DNA of 64,000 bases from Gerris lacustris (Eukaryota > Arthropoda > Insecta > Hemiptera > Gerridae). Location of the stretch: the NCBI GenBank assembly GCA_951217055.1, contig OX578277.1, positions 61,288,388 through 61,352,387 on the forward strand. Direction: 5' to 3'. Positions within the stretch are counted from its first letter, which is position 1. The number at the start of each line of letters is the position of its first letter. This document shows positions 9,498 through 20,005 of the stretch, piece after piece. The notes under the pieces are model-generated. The model did not search any database. It saw only the letters and a list, made by a program, of their open reading frames with translations, and was not told the DNA's origin. Position numbers and translations under genes: made by a program.

Positions 9498-12400
9498 TAA
9501 AAAAAAAAATTGATGAAAGGAAAATTGTAAAACCTAAAGCAACTGATAATAAAAATAAAAAAGAAGTTAAGTTTGTAAAAAGAAATAATACTAATATAAA
9601 AATTAATTATCAACCAAATGATTTACCCTATATTGAGGTACCAGAATTTAATATTAAATTGTTAATTGACACAGGTAGCTCTAAAAGCCTGTTAAGTCCA
9701 GACTTCGTAAATAAGTATTTTAAAAATAAAATTATAAAAGAAAAATTTAAAATTGAGACAGCTCACGATGTAACGGAGCATAATTATACATGTAATATTC
9801 CTTTGTTTAAGATTTTTAAAATAAATGATATGCATAAATTTTATATATTTAGATTTAGCCCAGAATTTGATGGCTTAATTGGATCTGAGTTATTAGAGAA
9901 GCTACATGCTACAATTGATATGAAAAGTAAATGTTTAAATATGCCAAAGGCGAAAATTCCTATTATATATAGATGTTATAATAAAAAAGTAATTAAACAA
10001 ATTAAACTGCCTCCTAATAGTGAAGTTATAGTTAAATTGCCTGTTAAACAAAAAGAAGGCAAAGGAATTTTAAAATTTAAAATATTAAAGGGAGTAGAGA
10101 TCCCTGAGTCTCTAGTGAAAATAAATAATTATAATGCATTAACAAGTATAAGAAACTCTAATGATAGAGAAATTAATTTATATATGACAGATTCCTTAGA
10201 CATAGAAAATTTTGATGAAAACGAAAATAATATTTTAAGTGACGATGAAATAAAAAATAATTTTAAATATAGGAAAAAATATGATGAAGACACAGATAGA
10301 TTGCTTAAAGAAAATTTAAATTTGATAAAATTGGATCATTGTAATGATGAAGAAAGAACCTTAATTAAAAAACTTTGTTATCAATATAGAGATATATTTT
10401 TTTGTGAAGGAATACCGCTGAGTTTCACGAATCAGGTAAAACATAGAATTATTTTAACTGACGAAAAACCGATATATACAAGACAGTATAAATATCCTGA
10501 AATTTATAAAGAAGAGGTAAATAGACAGATAGAAAAGATGTTAAAAGAAAATATAATTCAGCCTAGTGCAAGTCCGTTTTCAAGTCCAATTTGGATAGTA
10601 CCGAAAAAATTAGATCAAAGTAATAAGCCTAAAGTTAGGATAGTTTGTGACTATAGGGCACTTAATGATAAAACAGTGGATGACAAATACCCATTACCAA
10701 ATATTAACGATGTACTAGACAAATTAGGGAGATCGAATTATTTTACAGTTATTGACTTAGCTAGCGGTTTTCACCAAATTGAAGTACACCCAGATGATGT
10801 TTCGAAAACAGCTTTTTCGACAGACCATGGACACTATGAGTATTTAAGGCTTCCCTTCGGATTAAAAGGGGCTCCAAGTTCCTTTCAAAGAACTTTAAAT
10901 AATGTTTTATTTGGACTTATTAATACAAAATGTGTAGTTTATCTTGACGATATTTTAGTTTTTTCTACTTCACTGGAAGAACATCTGGTAAATTTAAAAC
11001 AGGTATTTGATAGAATGAGAGATAGTAATTTAAAGGTTCAATTAGATAAGTCAGAATTTCTTAAAACTGAAATAAAATATTTAGGATATATTGTTACACC
11101 TGAAGGTGTTAAAACTAATAAAGATAAGATCGATGCGATACTTAAATTTCCAATACCTAAGACACAAAGAGAGATTAAAAGTTTTTTAGGACTTTTAGGA
11201 TACTATAGAAGATTTATAAAAGATTTTGCCAAAATAACTAAACCATTAACTAAATGTTTAAAGAAAAATGCAAAGGTAACTTATGAAGAGGAAGAATATA
11301 TAAATTGTTTCGAGACATGTCGAAACTTATTAATTAACGACCCAATTTTACAATACCCTGATTTTGAGAAAGAATTTATTTTAACGACAGATGCTTCGAA
11401 TTTTGCTATCGGTGCAGTTTTGTCTCAAGGCACTGTACCTAATGATAAACCCGTAGCTTATGCTTCACGGACTCTAAATGAAACGGAAACTAGATATTCC
11501 ACCTTTGAAAAAGAATTTTTAGCAATCGTGTGGGCATGTAAATATTTTAGACATTATCTGTATGGACGTAAGTTCACTATCTATACGGATCACCGACCTT
11601 TAGTCTGGTTAGATAAGTTAAAAGAACCGAACATGAAGTATATCAGGTGGAAAATAAAACTAGATGATTATGACTATAAAATTATCTATAAACCAGGTTT
11701 GCAAAACTCCAATGCCGACGGTTTATCAAGAGTAAAAATAAATGTTTTAAACGACGATGATAAAGATTCAGTAATAAATAACCCTGGAGATGCAGGATTC
11801 TCTGCATTAAAATACCTTAAAGATTTAAATGAAAATACAAAGTTAACTGAAACTAAACAACCAAATTATGATGAAATAATAACATTACCACTAAGTGATG
11901 AAAATATTGACGACTTAAATTCCACACAACATACTAACAGAGTAAATGACACTAGTGATGGAATACCAATTTTAGACGAAATGTTAAATAATAAAAAACA
12001 TCAAATTATTGTACAGCCTAATATTTATCATAAATTAAACATCTCTCAAGATGAATACGAGGGAAAACAGTTAATTACGGTTAAAATTCCCCTAGAAAAT
12101 AACGACGATATAATATTTGAATTTTTAAGAGACTATGTGTCTCCCAGTCTCACTTATCATTTGTATTTTCCTACTGATATTTTATATAAAGATTTTTGTA
12201 GAGTATATTTAGACAAATTTTATGGTAGTAAATTAAAACTAATCAAGTGCACAAAATTGTTGCATACAGTTAAAAATAGGGAAGATCAGATTGAATTAAT
12301 TCAAACTTACCACAAAGGTAATACAAATCATAGAGGTATTAACGAAACATTAAAAGCTTTACAAAGAAATTATTATTGGAAAAACATGAAGAACTTAATT

Positions 12401-13327
12401 ACCCAAATTATTAATGTTTGCGAAACTTGCATGCGAAACAAATATGCTCGAAAAGAAATTTATTCACCTTTAGTTTTGACAAGGACTCCAACTCGTCCTT
12501 TTGAAGTTGTCCATATTGACACTTTTGTTTTTGATAAAAGAATTTATCTTACTTTAGTAGATGCTTTTACTAAATTTGCCCAAGCCATCCAAATTGAAGG
12601 CAGAACAGCAATAAATGTCAGCAAAGCTTTAATTAAGTATTTCACTTGCTTTGGAATACCTAAGTTGTTTATAATGGACCAAGGTCGAGAATTTAATTGT
12701 GAAGTTGTAAAAAATTTACTTGACCTCCACAAAATTAATATACATTTTACCACAGTTGGACACCACGATTCAAATTCAATTGTAGAAAGGCTACATAGTT
12801 CAATTATCGAGCAATTGCGTATTTTAAGGGAAACATATCCCAAAGAAATAGAAAATGACTTGATGGATTATGCTATCATAGGTTATAATAATTCAATTCA
12901 TTCTGCGACTGAGTTTACTCCAATGGAGCTTGTCTTTGGACAAACAGCTCTTAGATCGCCAACCGAAATATTCTTACCTTCCCAGTTCTATGGAAATTAC
13001 ATAGAAAACCATAAAAATAAATTAGATATAATATATAAAAATGTATCAGATAAATTAAAATCAAATAAAGAAAAGGTAATAGAAAAACATAATAAGTTAG
13101 GCGAAGAAAACAAAGACATAGAAGTAGGTCAAATAGTTTACAGGAAGAACACCCAAAACAGAGACAAAAAGAATTTAAAATTCATAGGTCCATACGAAGT
13201 AACAGAACTATTGGAAAACAATAGAATCAAAGTTAAAAATAGACAAGGTAAAACCCTTGTATTACATGTAAAAGAGCTAAGACGGCCTCCTGTCCAAAAA
13301 ATTATTGACTTGACGGATTCACCATAA
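9455..13327 (+). CDS. pol: Pol polyprotein (protease, RT, RNase H, integrase)
   Basis: Frame -1 relative to gag, open from 9455 and overlapping gag by 43 bases, so translation should be by -1 frameshifting; no ATG is needed. In order: aspartic protease (LLIDTGSSKS, from 9659); reverse transcriptase with the VYLDDILVF catalytic box near 10936; RNase H (TTDASNFAIGAVL, TDHRPLVWL); integrase with an HHCC zinc finger (HKGNTNHRG ... CETCMRN), a D,D-35-E core (HIDTF, MDQGREF, SIVERLH) and a GPY/F module (FIGPYEV) near 13180. This is the Gypsy order. Length and catalytic residues look complete. No textbook X-XXY-YYZ heptamer is evident in the overlap; TCAAAAC at 9479-9485 is the nearest. Confidence 0.93.
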   Translation, partial: LSFSRASLSKPRELIKKKIDERKIVKPKATDNKNKKEVKFVKRNNTNIKINYQPNDLPYIEVPEFNIKLLIDTGSSKSLLSPDFVNKYFKNKIIKEKFKIETAHDVTEHNYTCNIPLFKIFKINDMHKFYIFRFSPEFDGLIGSELLEKLHATIDMKSKCLNMPKAKIPIIYRCYNKKVIKQIKLPPNSEVIVKLPVKQKEGKGILKFKILKGVEIPESLVKINNYNALTSIRNSNDREINLYMTDSLDIENFDENENNILSDDEIKNNFKYRKKYDEDTDRLLKENLNLIKLDHCNDEERTLIKKLCYQYRDIFFCEGIPLSFTNQVKHRIILTDEKPIYTRQYKYPEIYKEEVNRQIEKMLKENIIQPSASPFSSPIWIVPKKLDQSNKPKVRIVCDYRALNDKTVDDKYPLPNINDVLDKLGRSNYFTVIDLASGFHQIEVHPDDVSKTAFSTDHGHYEYLRLPFGLKGAPSSFQRTLNNVLFGLINTKCVVYLDDILVFSTSLEEHLVNLKQVFDRMRDSNLKVQLDKSEFLKTEIKYLGYIVTPEGVKTNKDKIDAILKFPIPKTQREIKSFLGLLGYYRRFIKDFAKITKPLTKCLKKNAKVTYEEEEYINCFETCRNLLINDPILQYPDFEKEFILTTDASNFAIGAVLSQGTVPNDKPVAYASRTLNETETRYSTFEKEFLAIVWACKYFRHYLYGRKFTIYTDHRPLVWLDKLKEPNMKYIRWKIKLDDYDYKIIYKPGLQNSNADGLSRVKINVLNDDDKDSVINNPGDAGFSALKYLKDLNENTKLTETKQPNYDEIITLPLSDENIDDLNSTQHTNRVNDTSDGIPILDEMLNNKKHQIIVQPNIYHKLNISQDEYEGKQLITVKIPLENNDDIIFEFLRDYVSPSLTYHLYFPTDILYKDFCRVYLDKFYGSKLKLIKCTKLLHTVKNREDQIELIQTYHKGNTNHRGINETLKALQRNYYWKNMKNLITQIINVCETCMRNKYARKEIYSPLVLTRTPTRPFEVVHIDTFVFDKRIYLTLVDAFTKFAQAIQIEGRTAINVSKALIKYFTCFGIPKLFIMDQGREFNCEVVKNLLDLHKINIHFTTVGHHDSNSIVERLHSSIIEQLRILRETYPKEIENDLMDYAIIGYNNSIHSATEFTPMELVFGQTALRSPTEIFLPSQFYGNYIENHKNKLDIIYKNVSDKLKSNKEKVIEKHNKLGEENKDIEVGQIVYRKNTQNRDKKNLKFIGPYEVTELLENNRIKVKNRQGKTLVLHVKELRRPPVQKIIDLTDSP

Positions 13328-13736
13328 TATGTAGGTGTTAATTTAAATATATATATTGTAATCATGTATTCCCAAAAATAACCTAAAATTAAGATATATT
13401 TCATAATATTATATATATTGAAAATACGTCGTATTCAAGTTAATCATTTAATTCTTATCTCACAGGATGCATAATATGAATCAGACAGCTAAATAGCATT
13501 TTTGATACAATGATATCTATATATTTTGCTGATAAGATGTATCAATTCAATGGAATACTATCTAGAGTGAAGGAATTGTAAAATAAGCACATTATAAGAT
13601 AAAATTATTTATGCAATTATAGAAAATGATTATTACTTAAAAACACTTATGAATCATTTACGTATTTTATTAACCTATTCATTTTAATTATATTATAAAA
13701 GAAAATATTATTTTGACTTCTATTTAACTATTTTAG

Positions 13737-15444
13737 GATACTTGATCTATTGATCACTGGAATCTACGGACAAACAATCAAGACAGACTTAAACAATAAT
13801 CCAGGATTACTTCCATTAAAATTGGGTAAAGCCCAAGTAGAAGTAGATAGTTGGAAATTTATCCAAATTATTAAATTAGATGAAATTATTCAAGAATTTA
13901 CCAATTTAGAATTATTTTATAAAAGAATAAGATCATCGGCAAAGGATGATAGTGGAAAATTAAGATATGACATTGCTTTTAAAACTATAGATATATTACA
14001 TGATAAAATTAAAAAACAATTAATACAACTAAATCCTATACTTGAAGAAGGAACACTAATTAGACCAAAACGAGGACTTATTGATGGTTTAGGTACATTT
14101 ATAAAAACTATAACAGGAAACCTAGACTACAGTGATGCACTAAAATATGATAAAATTATATCGAATCTAGAAACTAATCAAAACACTTTAAAGGCAGTAA
14201 TATCTTCACACATTTCATTATTTCAAAACTCAACTACTGAAATCACTAAGAATATACAAATATTAGCTAAAAACCAAAAACTTATTGAATTAGCTTTAAA
14301 TAAAATTTTACTAATAAATCGAACAGTATCTATTGATGCTCCATTTTATTTTCAAATTATAATTCATCAAATAAAAGATAACTTTCAATTATTATATGAT
14401 ACTTTAGAGGAATTTCATGTGGCAATAACATTTGCTAAATCAAATACTTTTCATAATTCAATTGTCGATCCAAAAGACTTATTAGATTCTCTTAAACAAG
14501 CAGAGTCTTCCTTAGGATCATATAAATTCTTATTAAGGCCAAATTTAGAAAATTTATTATTTATAGAGGAACACATTAACATTAAAAGTTTTATTAATGG
14601 AAAGAACTTAGTATTTATTTTGGAAGTTCCATTAGTAGATATGTATGATTTTGATTATTATAGATTGGTATCTATTCCTGTATATCATAATGTAAGTAAA
14701 AAATATGTAACCATTTTACCACAGAGTGATTATCTATTGTTAAACGATAAATTTCATACTTTTACTAACTCTCGATGTAAAACTGTACATGAAAAGTTAT
14801 ACATTTGTAAAGACTTAGTAATTCATCCAATCACTATGGATTGTTGTGAAACAAATTTAATACTACATCTAAATTCAAATAATATATGTAAAGTTAATCA
14901 AGTCAATTTAAATGATATATATGTAAACAAAATTGACATAAACAAATGGATTATATCTAGCTCAAGAATATTAGTTACAGAGAGTTGTAATGACAATAAA
15001 AAATTGTACTATTTAGAAGGAACCAATTTAATTCAATTAGATAAAAATTGTAATTTAAAATTTAATAACTATGTATTAAAAACTCTCTCTAACACTAACA
15101 TGTATTATAAAAATATAGCCATCCCACAAATGAGTATACCTGAGCAAGTTAATTTTAATAATCAATCTAAATCTTTAAATTTACATCCCTTAGATCTTCA
15201 AATTGGAAATGTACTCCAAGAAGTAAATTATCAAAAAGAAATATTATCTCAAATGTCAGACCCTATAAATTTTAAACGCATAGACGTTTACAGTAACTTC
15301 TTTATTGTTAGCTTGGCCCTAACCCTTGTTATATTTGTGATATTTAAATGTTTTAAAAAGAAAAAGATAGAATCAACCCCTTTGACAGATTTTGGACATT
15401 CTCCCCAAAATCTTCAATCTCAGGTGGGACGAGTTATAATATGA
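13737..15444 (+). CDS. env: Envelope glycoprotein (baculovirus F-like), exon 2
   Basis: About 569 residues open from a splice acceptor (TATTTTAG ending 13736) to a TGA inside the 3' LTR. There is no ATG at the front; the start is thought to come from the leader exon at 8051-8067. A furin-type R-x-K-R site at about residues 105-108 of the frame counted from 13750 is followed at once by a glycine-rich hydrophobic fusion-peptide-like segment and a long helical, heptad-like region. A single membrane helix lies near residues 515-535, followed by a Lys-rich cytoplasmic tail. This is the layout of errantivirus Env and baculovirus F proteins, class I-like fusion proteins of the envelope. I see no frameshift or stop. 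Function in entry is inferred from the family only. Confidence 0.85.
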
Positions 15445-15739
15445 TATATTGATGACTAAGACAATACTTAGACACACTGACACACACATACATTCACAAG
15501 CTAATCTTGACGTCAGAAGCATTTCTCTATATAAGCTGACCACACCCAAGACTAGCTGCACTGCACTTCATTTTCATTCATTTCTTTTGCCACTGTATTA
15601 TTTAATACTTTTAAGGTAAGACGTTGGTGTCTCCAACTCTTACCAAATATATGAGACAGTTTATGTAGTTGTAATTTTTGTATGTTTATCTCAAAATAAA
15701 CTTTTTAAAAAAACAGTTCAGCGAGTGGTTCACTTAATT
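15432..15739 (+). repeat. 3' LTR (308 bp)
   Basis: Same ends and internal sites as the 5' LTR, with AATAAA at 15695-15700. The env stop codon lies 13 bases inside it. A G-rich GGTGGGACG just before it may be the polypurine tract, but it is short and imperfect. Confidence 0.93.
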
Positions 15740-15743
15740 TGCA

Positions 15744-16708
15744 TTCATTTAACGCATTTTTAATACCTTGCTTTTTAAAACATTATTTTGCATTTAAATA
15801 AATTAAAAATCTCAGAATTTAATGATGCTTAAAGAAGAAGCTAATTTGTACTTAAAAATATTAATTTCTAAAAACTGGTTATGGTTTTCAATATTAATTT
15901 CTAAAACGTTGAGGATAAAAAATAAACAATTTCTCCTTTTTTTTTTTTTTAAAGAACTAAGCCATATAACAAACTAGTTGTTCTCATTAAATTTAAAATA
16001 AAGAAATAGATAAATTAGGGTCAATGTTTAAAAAGGTTAATTTACTACAAAACTAAACTCAACAAAAAAAGCAAAAACCTTACATTTAATAGCTTTAACT
16101 GAAAGAAACTCATTAAAATAGTTCCAATTAATACATCCTCGAAATTTTTATTTATTTATTAAAGAGGTTTCATTTTATATTTAGGAATATTTAATTTACT
16201 TTTTGGCTTATAGCAATTTAAAAAAAGTTCTTTTATAAAAGAAAGTTTATTAAAATTTCCCAGAATAATAAATAAATAACAAAATTGAGAAAAAGGATGG
16301 AGAATTTTTCCAAACTGAAAATATCTTTAACTCGGTGTTTTCATATCAAATATATAATTAAGAAACGGCAAGGAATGCTTTGTGGAAGGTTGCTTTTATT
16401 TTTGCCAAGGAGAGTTTGCTCTTAAGCTGAGTACTTGTGTTTAAGAACCCTTTAACAAAGAAGAGATGACAAAACTCTTGATAATTCCTTTTTCAACGGC
16501 CGTCCTCCTTTTCTTAACAACCTTTTTCTTTTCATGGAAAATACATCTTAATTAATGAAGATATTCTCTGAAGACGAACAACCTACTTTCTATAGTATGT
16601 AGGTCTATGTAAGCTTATAAAACGGTTATTCAATACTCCACTTTAAAAGGCTTTAATTCGTCGTTAACATCTAATTTATTAAGCATGGTTTGGATTACTT
16701 ACATTCTT
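15744..16708. other. AT-rich sequence, nothing recognised
   Basis: No exon or element signature beyond A/T homopolymers (T run near 15940). Confidence 0.4.
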
Positions 16709-18230
16709 GCTTTCTCATATAAAAAGAAAGCGAGAAAATTCGATTTTGAGACTAAAATTGATAACACGTTTTGAGGTCCCTTCAGTCGAAAAAAATGGTT
16801 TTTAAAAATGTCTGTCTGTCGTATGTGCAGTGCAGACACGTGTAGCATAAACTACCAGGCTGATTATGTTGAAATTAAGCGTATTTACCCCGAGGCGCAA
16901 TCGAGAAATTAATTTTAGTTTTATAAGACATTTTTTAAAACTATTTTAGGTTCAAATTTGGGGTGCTACTCCCCAAATACTCTGAAAAAAAAATCGAAAA
17001 CGTTTCCGACGATTTTGATTAAACATTTTTAAAATTTAGTCCATTTAAATACGAATCTAACGATATAAGCCGTTTTCCCGGGAAAAATCTAGTTCCTATG
17101 AAAATAACTGAGAGGGTTCGATACCCCACCGAGGAGAAGTTATTTTTATCATAGGGTGGCACAAAAGTATGGAAACCCCTTAATAACTCGTCAAAAATGC
17201 ATTTATTTGAAAAAAGTTAAATACAAAAGTTTCAGGATTTTTCCTTAGCTATTCAATGGTAACCTTGGATTTGACCTTAACCTTGCCCTTCAGGGTAATT
17301 TGAAGGTCAACTTTGTTATTTTAAATTGGAACCCCTATTTTTTATTGCGGATTTGAAAAGAGAAGGAAATTTTACGAGAAATATGACCTTGACCATGTCC
17401 TTGAGGGTCAAAATTGTTTTTCCAATAGAAAACTTTAATTTGTTTTGTGGATTGGAAAATAACCAAATTCTTTCCTTCAACAGTGAACTTGACCATGGCG
17501 TAAAACCGCGTCCTTGACCATGACCTTCAAGGTCATTTCAACCCTTCCCCCATCCCATTTTTATTTATTTATTTGTTTAAGTACTTTTATTCAATTTTTT
17601 TCTTCATGGTCTCATTTCTGGTCATGGTAAAGGATGTGGTCGACCTTCAAGAAAAAAAAATTAAATAAAAGTCCTTAAACAAATAAATTAATAAAAAAAG
17701 GGGAGGGGGAAGGGTTGAAATGACCTTTAAGGTCATAGTCAAGGACGTAGAGTAGGCCGAGGTCAAGACTGCGTTGAAGGGAAATCCGCAATACAAATTA
17801 AGGTTTCCCATTGGAAAAACAATTTTGACCTTGGAATGACCTTATGCATCATGCTCAAGGACATTGTCAAGGTCATATTTATCGTAAAATTTCCTGCTCT
17901 TTTTAAATCCGCAATAAAAAATGGGGGTTCCCATTTAAAATAACAAAGTTGACATTCAAATGAGCTTGAAGGGCAAGGTTAAGGTCAAATCCAAGGTCAC
18001 CATTGAATAGCTAAGGAAAAATCCTGAAACTTTTGTATTTAACTTTTTTCAAATAAATGCATTTCTGACAAGTTATAAAGAGGTTTCCATACTTTTGTGC
18101 CACCCTGTATTTTGATCAAATGTACAATAATAATTATATGTACCTACGAAAACTCGAAAACTAATAAATGAAACACACTGGGCTAAGTTATTATGAACTC
18201 GTAGTAAGAGAAACTTTGTCCGAGTTTTTT
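16709..18230 (+). repeat. Family C repeat, copy 1, split by a palindromic MITE
   Basis: Left part 16709-17153 and right part 18108-18230 together match the uninterrupted copy at 40063-40654. Shared blocks include ACACGTTTTGAGGTCCC, GGGGTGCTACTCCCCAAA, the TTCCGACGATTTTGAT block, GCCGTTTTCCCGGGAAA and GGGTTCGATACCCC. Ends of ACTTTCTC type. Confidence 0.75.
17154..18107. mobile_element. 954-bp foldback MITE inserted at TA
   Basis: The element is almost one large palindrome: GGGTGGCACAAAAGTATGGA at the left pairs with the right end (ACTTTTGTGCCACCCTG). Arms of over 400 bp are separated by a loop of under 100 bp. TA flanks both ends (17152-17153, 18108-18109). The homologous place in the other family C copy (40533-40534) has a single TA and no insert. 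TA duplication and CAGGGTGG ends point to the Tc1/mariner superfamily; there is no transposase, so it is non-autonomous. Confidence 0.85.
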
Positions 18231-18440
18231 CTTAGTCTTTAAGCGTTGTGGTTCACTTCAGAAGTAGATCCCTATTAGATTGTTGAAAGAGGCATTTTTG
18301 AAACCTATAGTTATAGTAATGCAATTATCTATAACTAATTAATTTGCGACAGAGTATTTTGACGTTATAAAACTGAAATTTTTATTAGCAACAAAAGTAC
18401 GAGTCGTGGATATTAAAATTGTATCATTATAAGTGAAAAA
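18231..18440. other. AT-rich spacer
   Basis: Nothing recognised. Confidence 0.4.
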
Positions 18441-18660
18441 ATGCACCTAACGAAGCTGTCTTCTGGCGCAATATCTTGGGTGTGGGGGCGGCGAATTGAT
18501 TTCATTTTTCTCGTTGAGATTGTGTCGATCGGTGTTGATTCGGTTCACACATCGAGAGGGCACGAACGCCGACTTTGTCTCTGGGCGCTACAAACCCTAG
18601 CTACGCCTCTGCCTCTGCACGAACGTGAAAACTTACGAGTAGGTACGTTTTTCTAGACAC
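18441..18660 (-). repeat. GC-rich transposon end (hAT-like TIR)
   Basis: On the minus strand the segment starts CAGAGGCGTAGCTAGGGTTT near 18615. That is the kind of end ('CAG-GGCGTAGCTAGGG') found on many hAT-type transposons. The partner end was not found, so this is a fragment. The 71-codon plus-strand frame over it is not a gene. Confidence 0.4.
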
Positions 18661-19642
18661 GACTCCAGTGATAGACGCTGAGGGATAGTGGCTGAGCGGT
18701 TAGTCCCTAAGCGATAGTGATAGCCGCTACAAAATTAGAAACGTGTTTTCGTCCACGCGTCTCAAGCGACTATTGCAGTACATGAGTATATAACTAGATG
18801 TAGATGTAGATATGAACTGCTTGTTTCGTGAATTAATGATGTTTTTCAAGAAGAAAACTTAGATTTTCTTTCGCGGGTAGTTCTACAAACCTTCTTCCCC
18901 ATTTCAGGAAAACGGGCATTTCTCCCATTTGAGAAAAAAATAATAACCCTATAAAGGCAGTTTTTAAAAAAGAAATAATCTACAAAAAATTGAAAACTAT
19001 AAGTGACTATAACATATGCATTGTTCTATACGGCACGATACAGTTACATCACTACTCTTAGTTTTCTTAGATGTTGGTATTCTGCTGGATTACTTTTTAT
19101 ATCGAATAATCTCCTCCGCAATAGAAAGTGAGCGACTATCGCTGGAGTTTCGTCTAGGAAAACGTACCTTAAGACTGTGGACCAAATATTACTATAACTT
19201 AAAAAATAATTTTGGAATTTTCTTTTACGTCCCGATCAATACATCGTTTGGTTATTACGGGACATGATAACCACTCGTCTACGCCGATCCCGCCGATTGT
19301 AGTAGTAAACTAAAAAATGAACTATTTTCGCAATTCAGAATATTATAATTTTCTTTAAATTATATCTTGAGCTAAGAGATACTATAAAGTGAGGTAGTGC
19401 TAACTTGAGACATCTAGCCTTTACCTGCTTACTATTTACGTCATTGGTCGGTAGTTAGTTTAATATAGGTTAACCAGTACTAAAATTTTTCTAAGTGGTT
19501 ATTGTTAATTTATTTCATCGATACCACTTATCCTGCCAAATTTCAAATCAATCAGTCATTATGTATTTGTATTTATTAAATTACTGAATATTTATTTGTA
19601 CAAAAACTATGAACAGAAAAATTGGACTTTCTTATTTTTCAG
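18661..19642. other. Non-coding sequence upstream of a candidate exon
   Basis: It contains short tandem-like motifs (GGGATAGTGGCTGAGCGG, GCGATAGTGATAGCCGC) near 18680-18730. The 83-codon frame at 19016-19267 has no known signature. Confidence 0.4.
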
Positions 19643-19687
19643 AGTGGCGAAAACGTATCAAGATGGCAACCGTGGATCGGCTCAAGA
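19643..19687 (+). CDS. Candidate 45-bp exon with a start codon
   Basis: A pyrimidine-rich acceptor (TTTCTTATTTTTCAG, ending 19642) and a near-consensus donor (AAGA|GTAAGT at 19688) enclose 45 bases, less AT-rich than the surroundings. They contain an ATG in a good context (AAGATGG, 19662), giving eight codons (MATVDRLK) and one extra base. It lies upstream of the DGK exons on the same strand and could be that gene's first coding exon, but nothing in eight residues proves it. It could equally be a 5'-UTR exon or chance splice signals. Confidence 0.4.
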
Positions 19688-20005
19688 GTAAGTTTATTTT
19701 ACTTGATCTATTAATTTACTCTTTATGTACCAAATATATATATATTCTTTATTCTTGATATAAAGGGAAGATATTGTACTTTGATATTCATTATATGGTT
19801 ATGTATCACGTTATGGCCGGCTTCTTAAAAGTAGGTTTGTACAAGTATTACTTGTCAAGTTTGCCTTCTCCATTATGCTAAATCACAAGTTTTATAGGCG
19901 ATATAAAAATGAATAGGAAATTGAGATATAAAGAGATAAAAGTAGAAACGAGAGATAGAAGTAGATTTAGGTTTCTGTACGAAGTACGAAGAGAAACTTT
20001 ATATA
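19688..20005. other. Non-coding, possibly intronic
   Basis: Nothing recognised except short TA runs. Confidence 0.4.

Larger units (their letters stand above)
7573..15739 (+). mobile_element. Complete endogenous errantivirus (Gypsy-group LTR retroelement with env)
   Basis: An 8,167-bp provirus: LTR, tRNA-Ser-type primer site, gag (8229-9497), pol in the -1 frame (9455-13327), env (exon from 13737 to 15444), LTR. The two 308-bp LTRs read as identical and the ends carry a TGCA duplication, so insertion looks recent. The order protease, RT, RNase H, integrase is that of Metaviridae/Gypsy. The third ORF is a baculovirus-F-like envelope, as in arthropod Errantivirus. All three genes are open along their length. 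It lies on the same strand as the DGK gene and upstream of its firm exons. The chance that it is active is inferred only from intactness. Confidence 0.93.

Noticed and set aside
12544..13404. Two minus-strand frames inside pol
   Set aside because: Shadows of the integrase coding strand, which has full domain support.
18441..18656. 71-codon plus-strand frame in GC-rich DNA, possible first exon
   Set aside because: The DNA carries a CAG-GGCGTAGCTAGGG-type transposon end on the other strand, and the protein has no signature.
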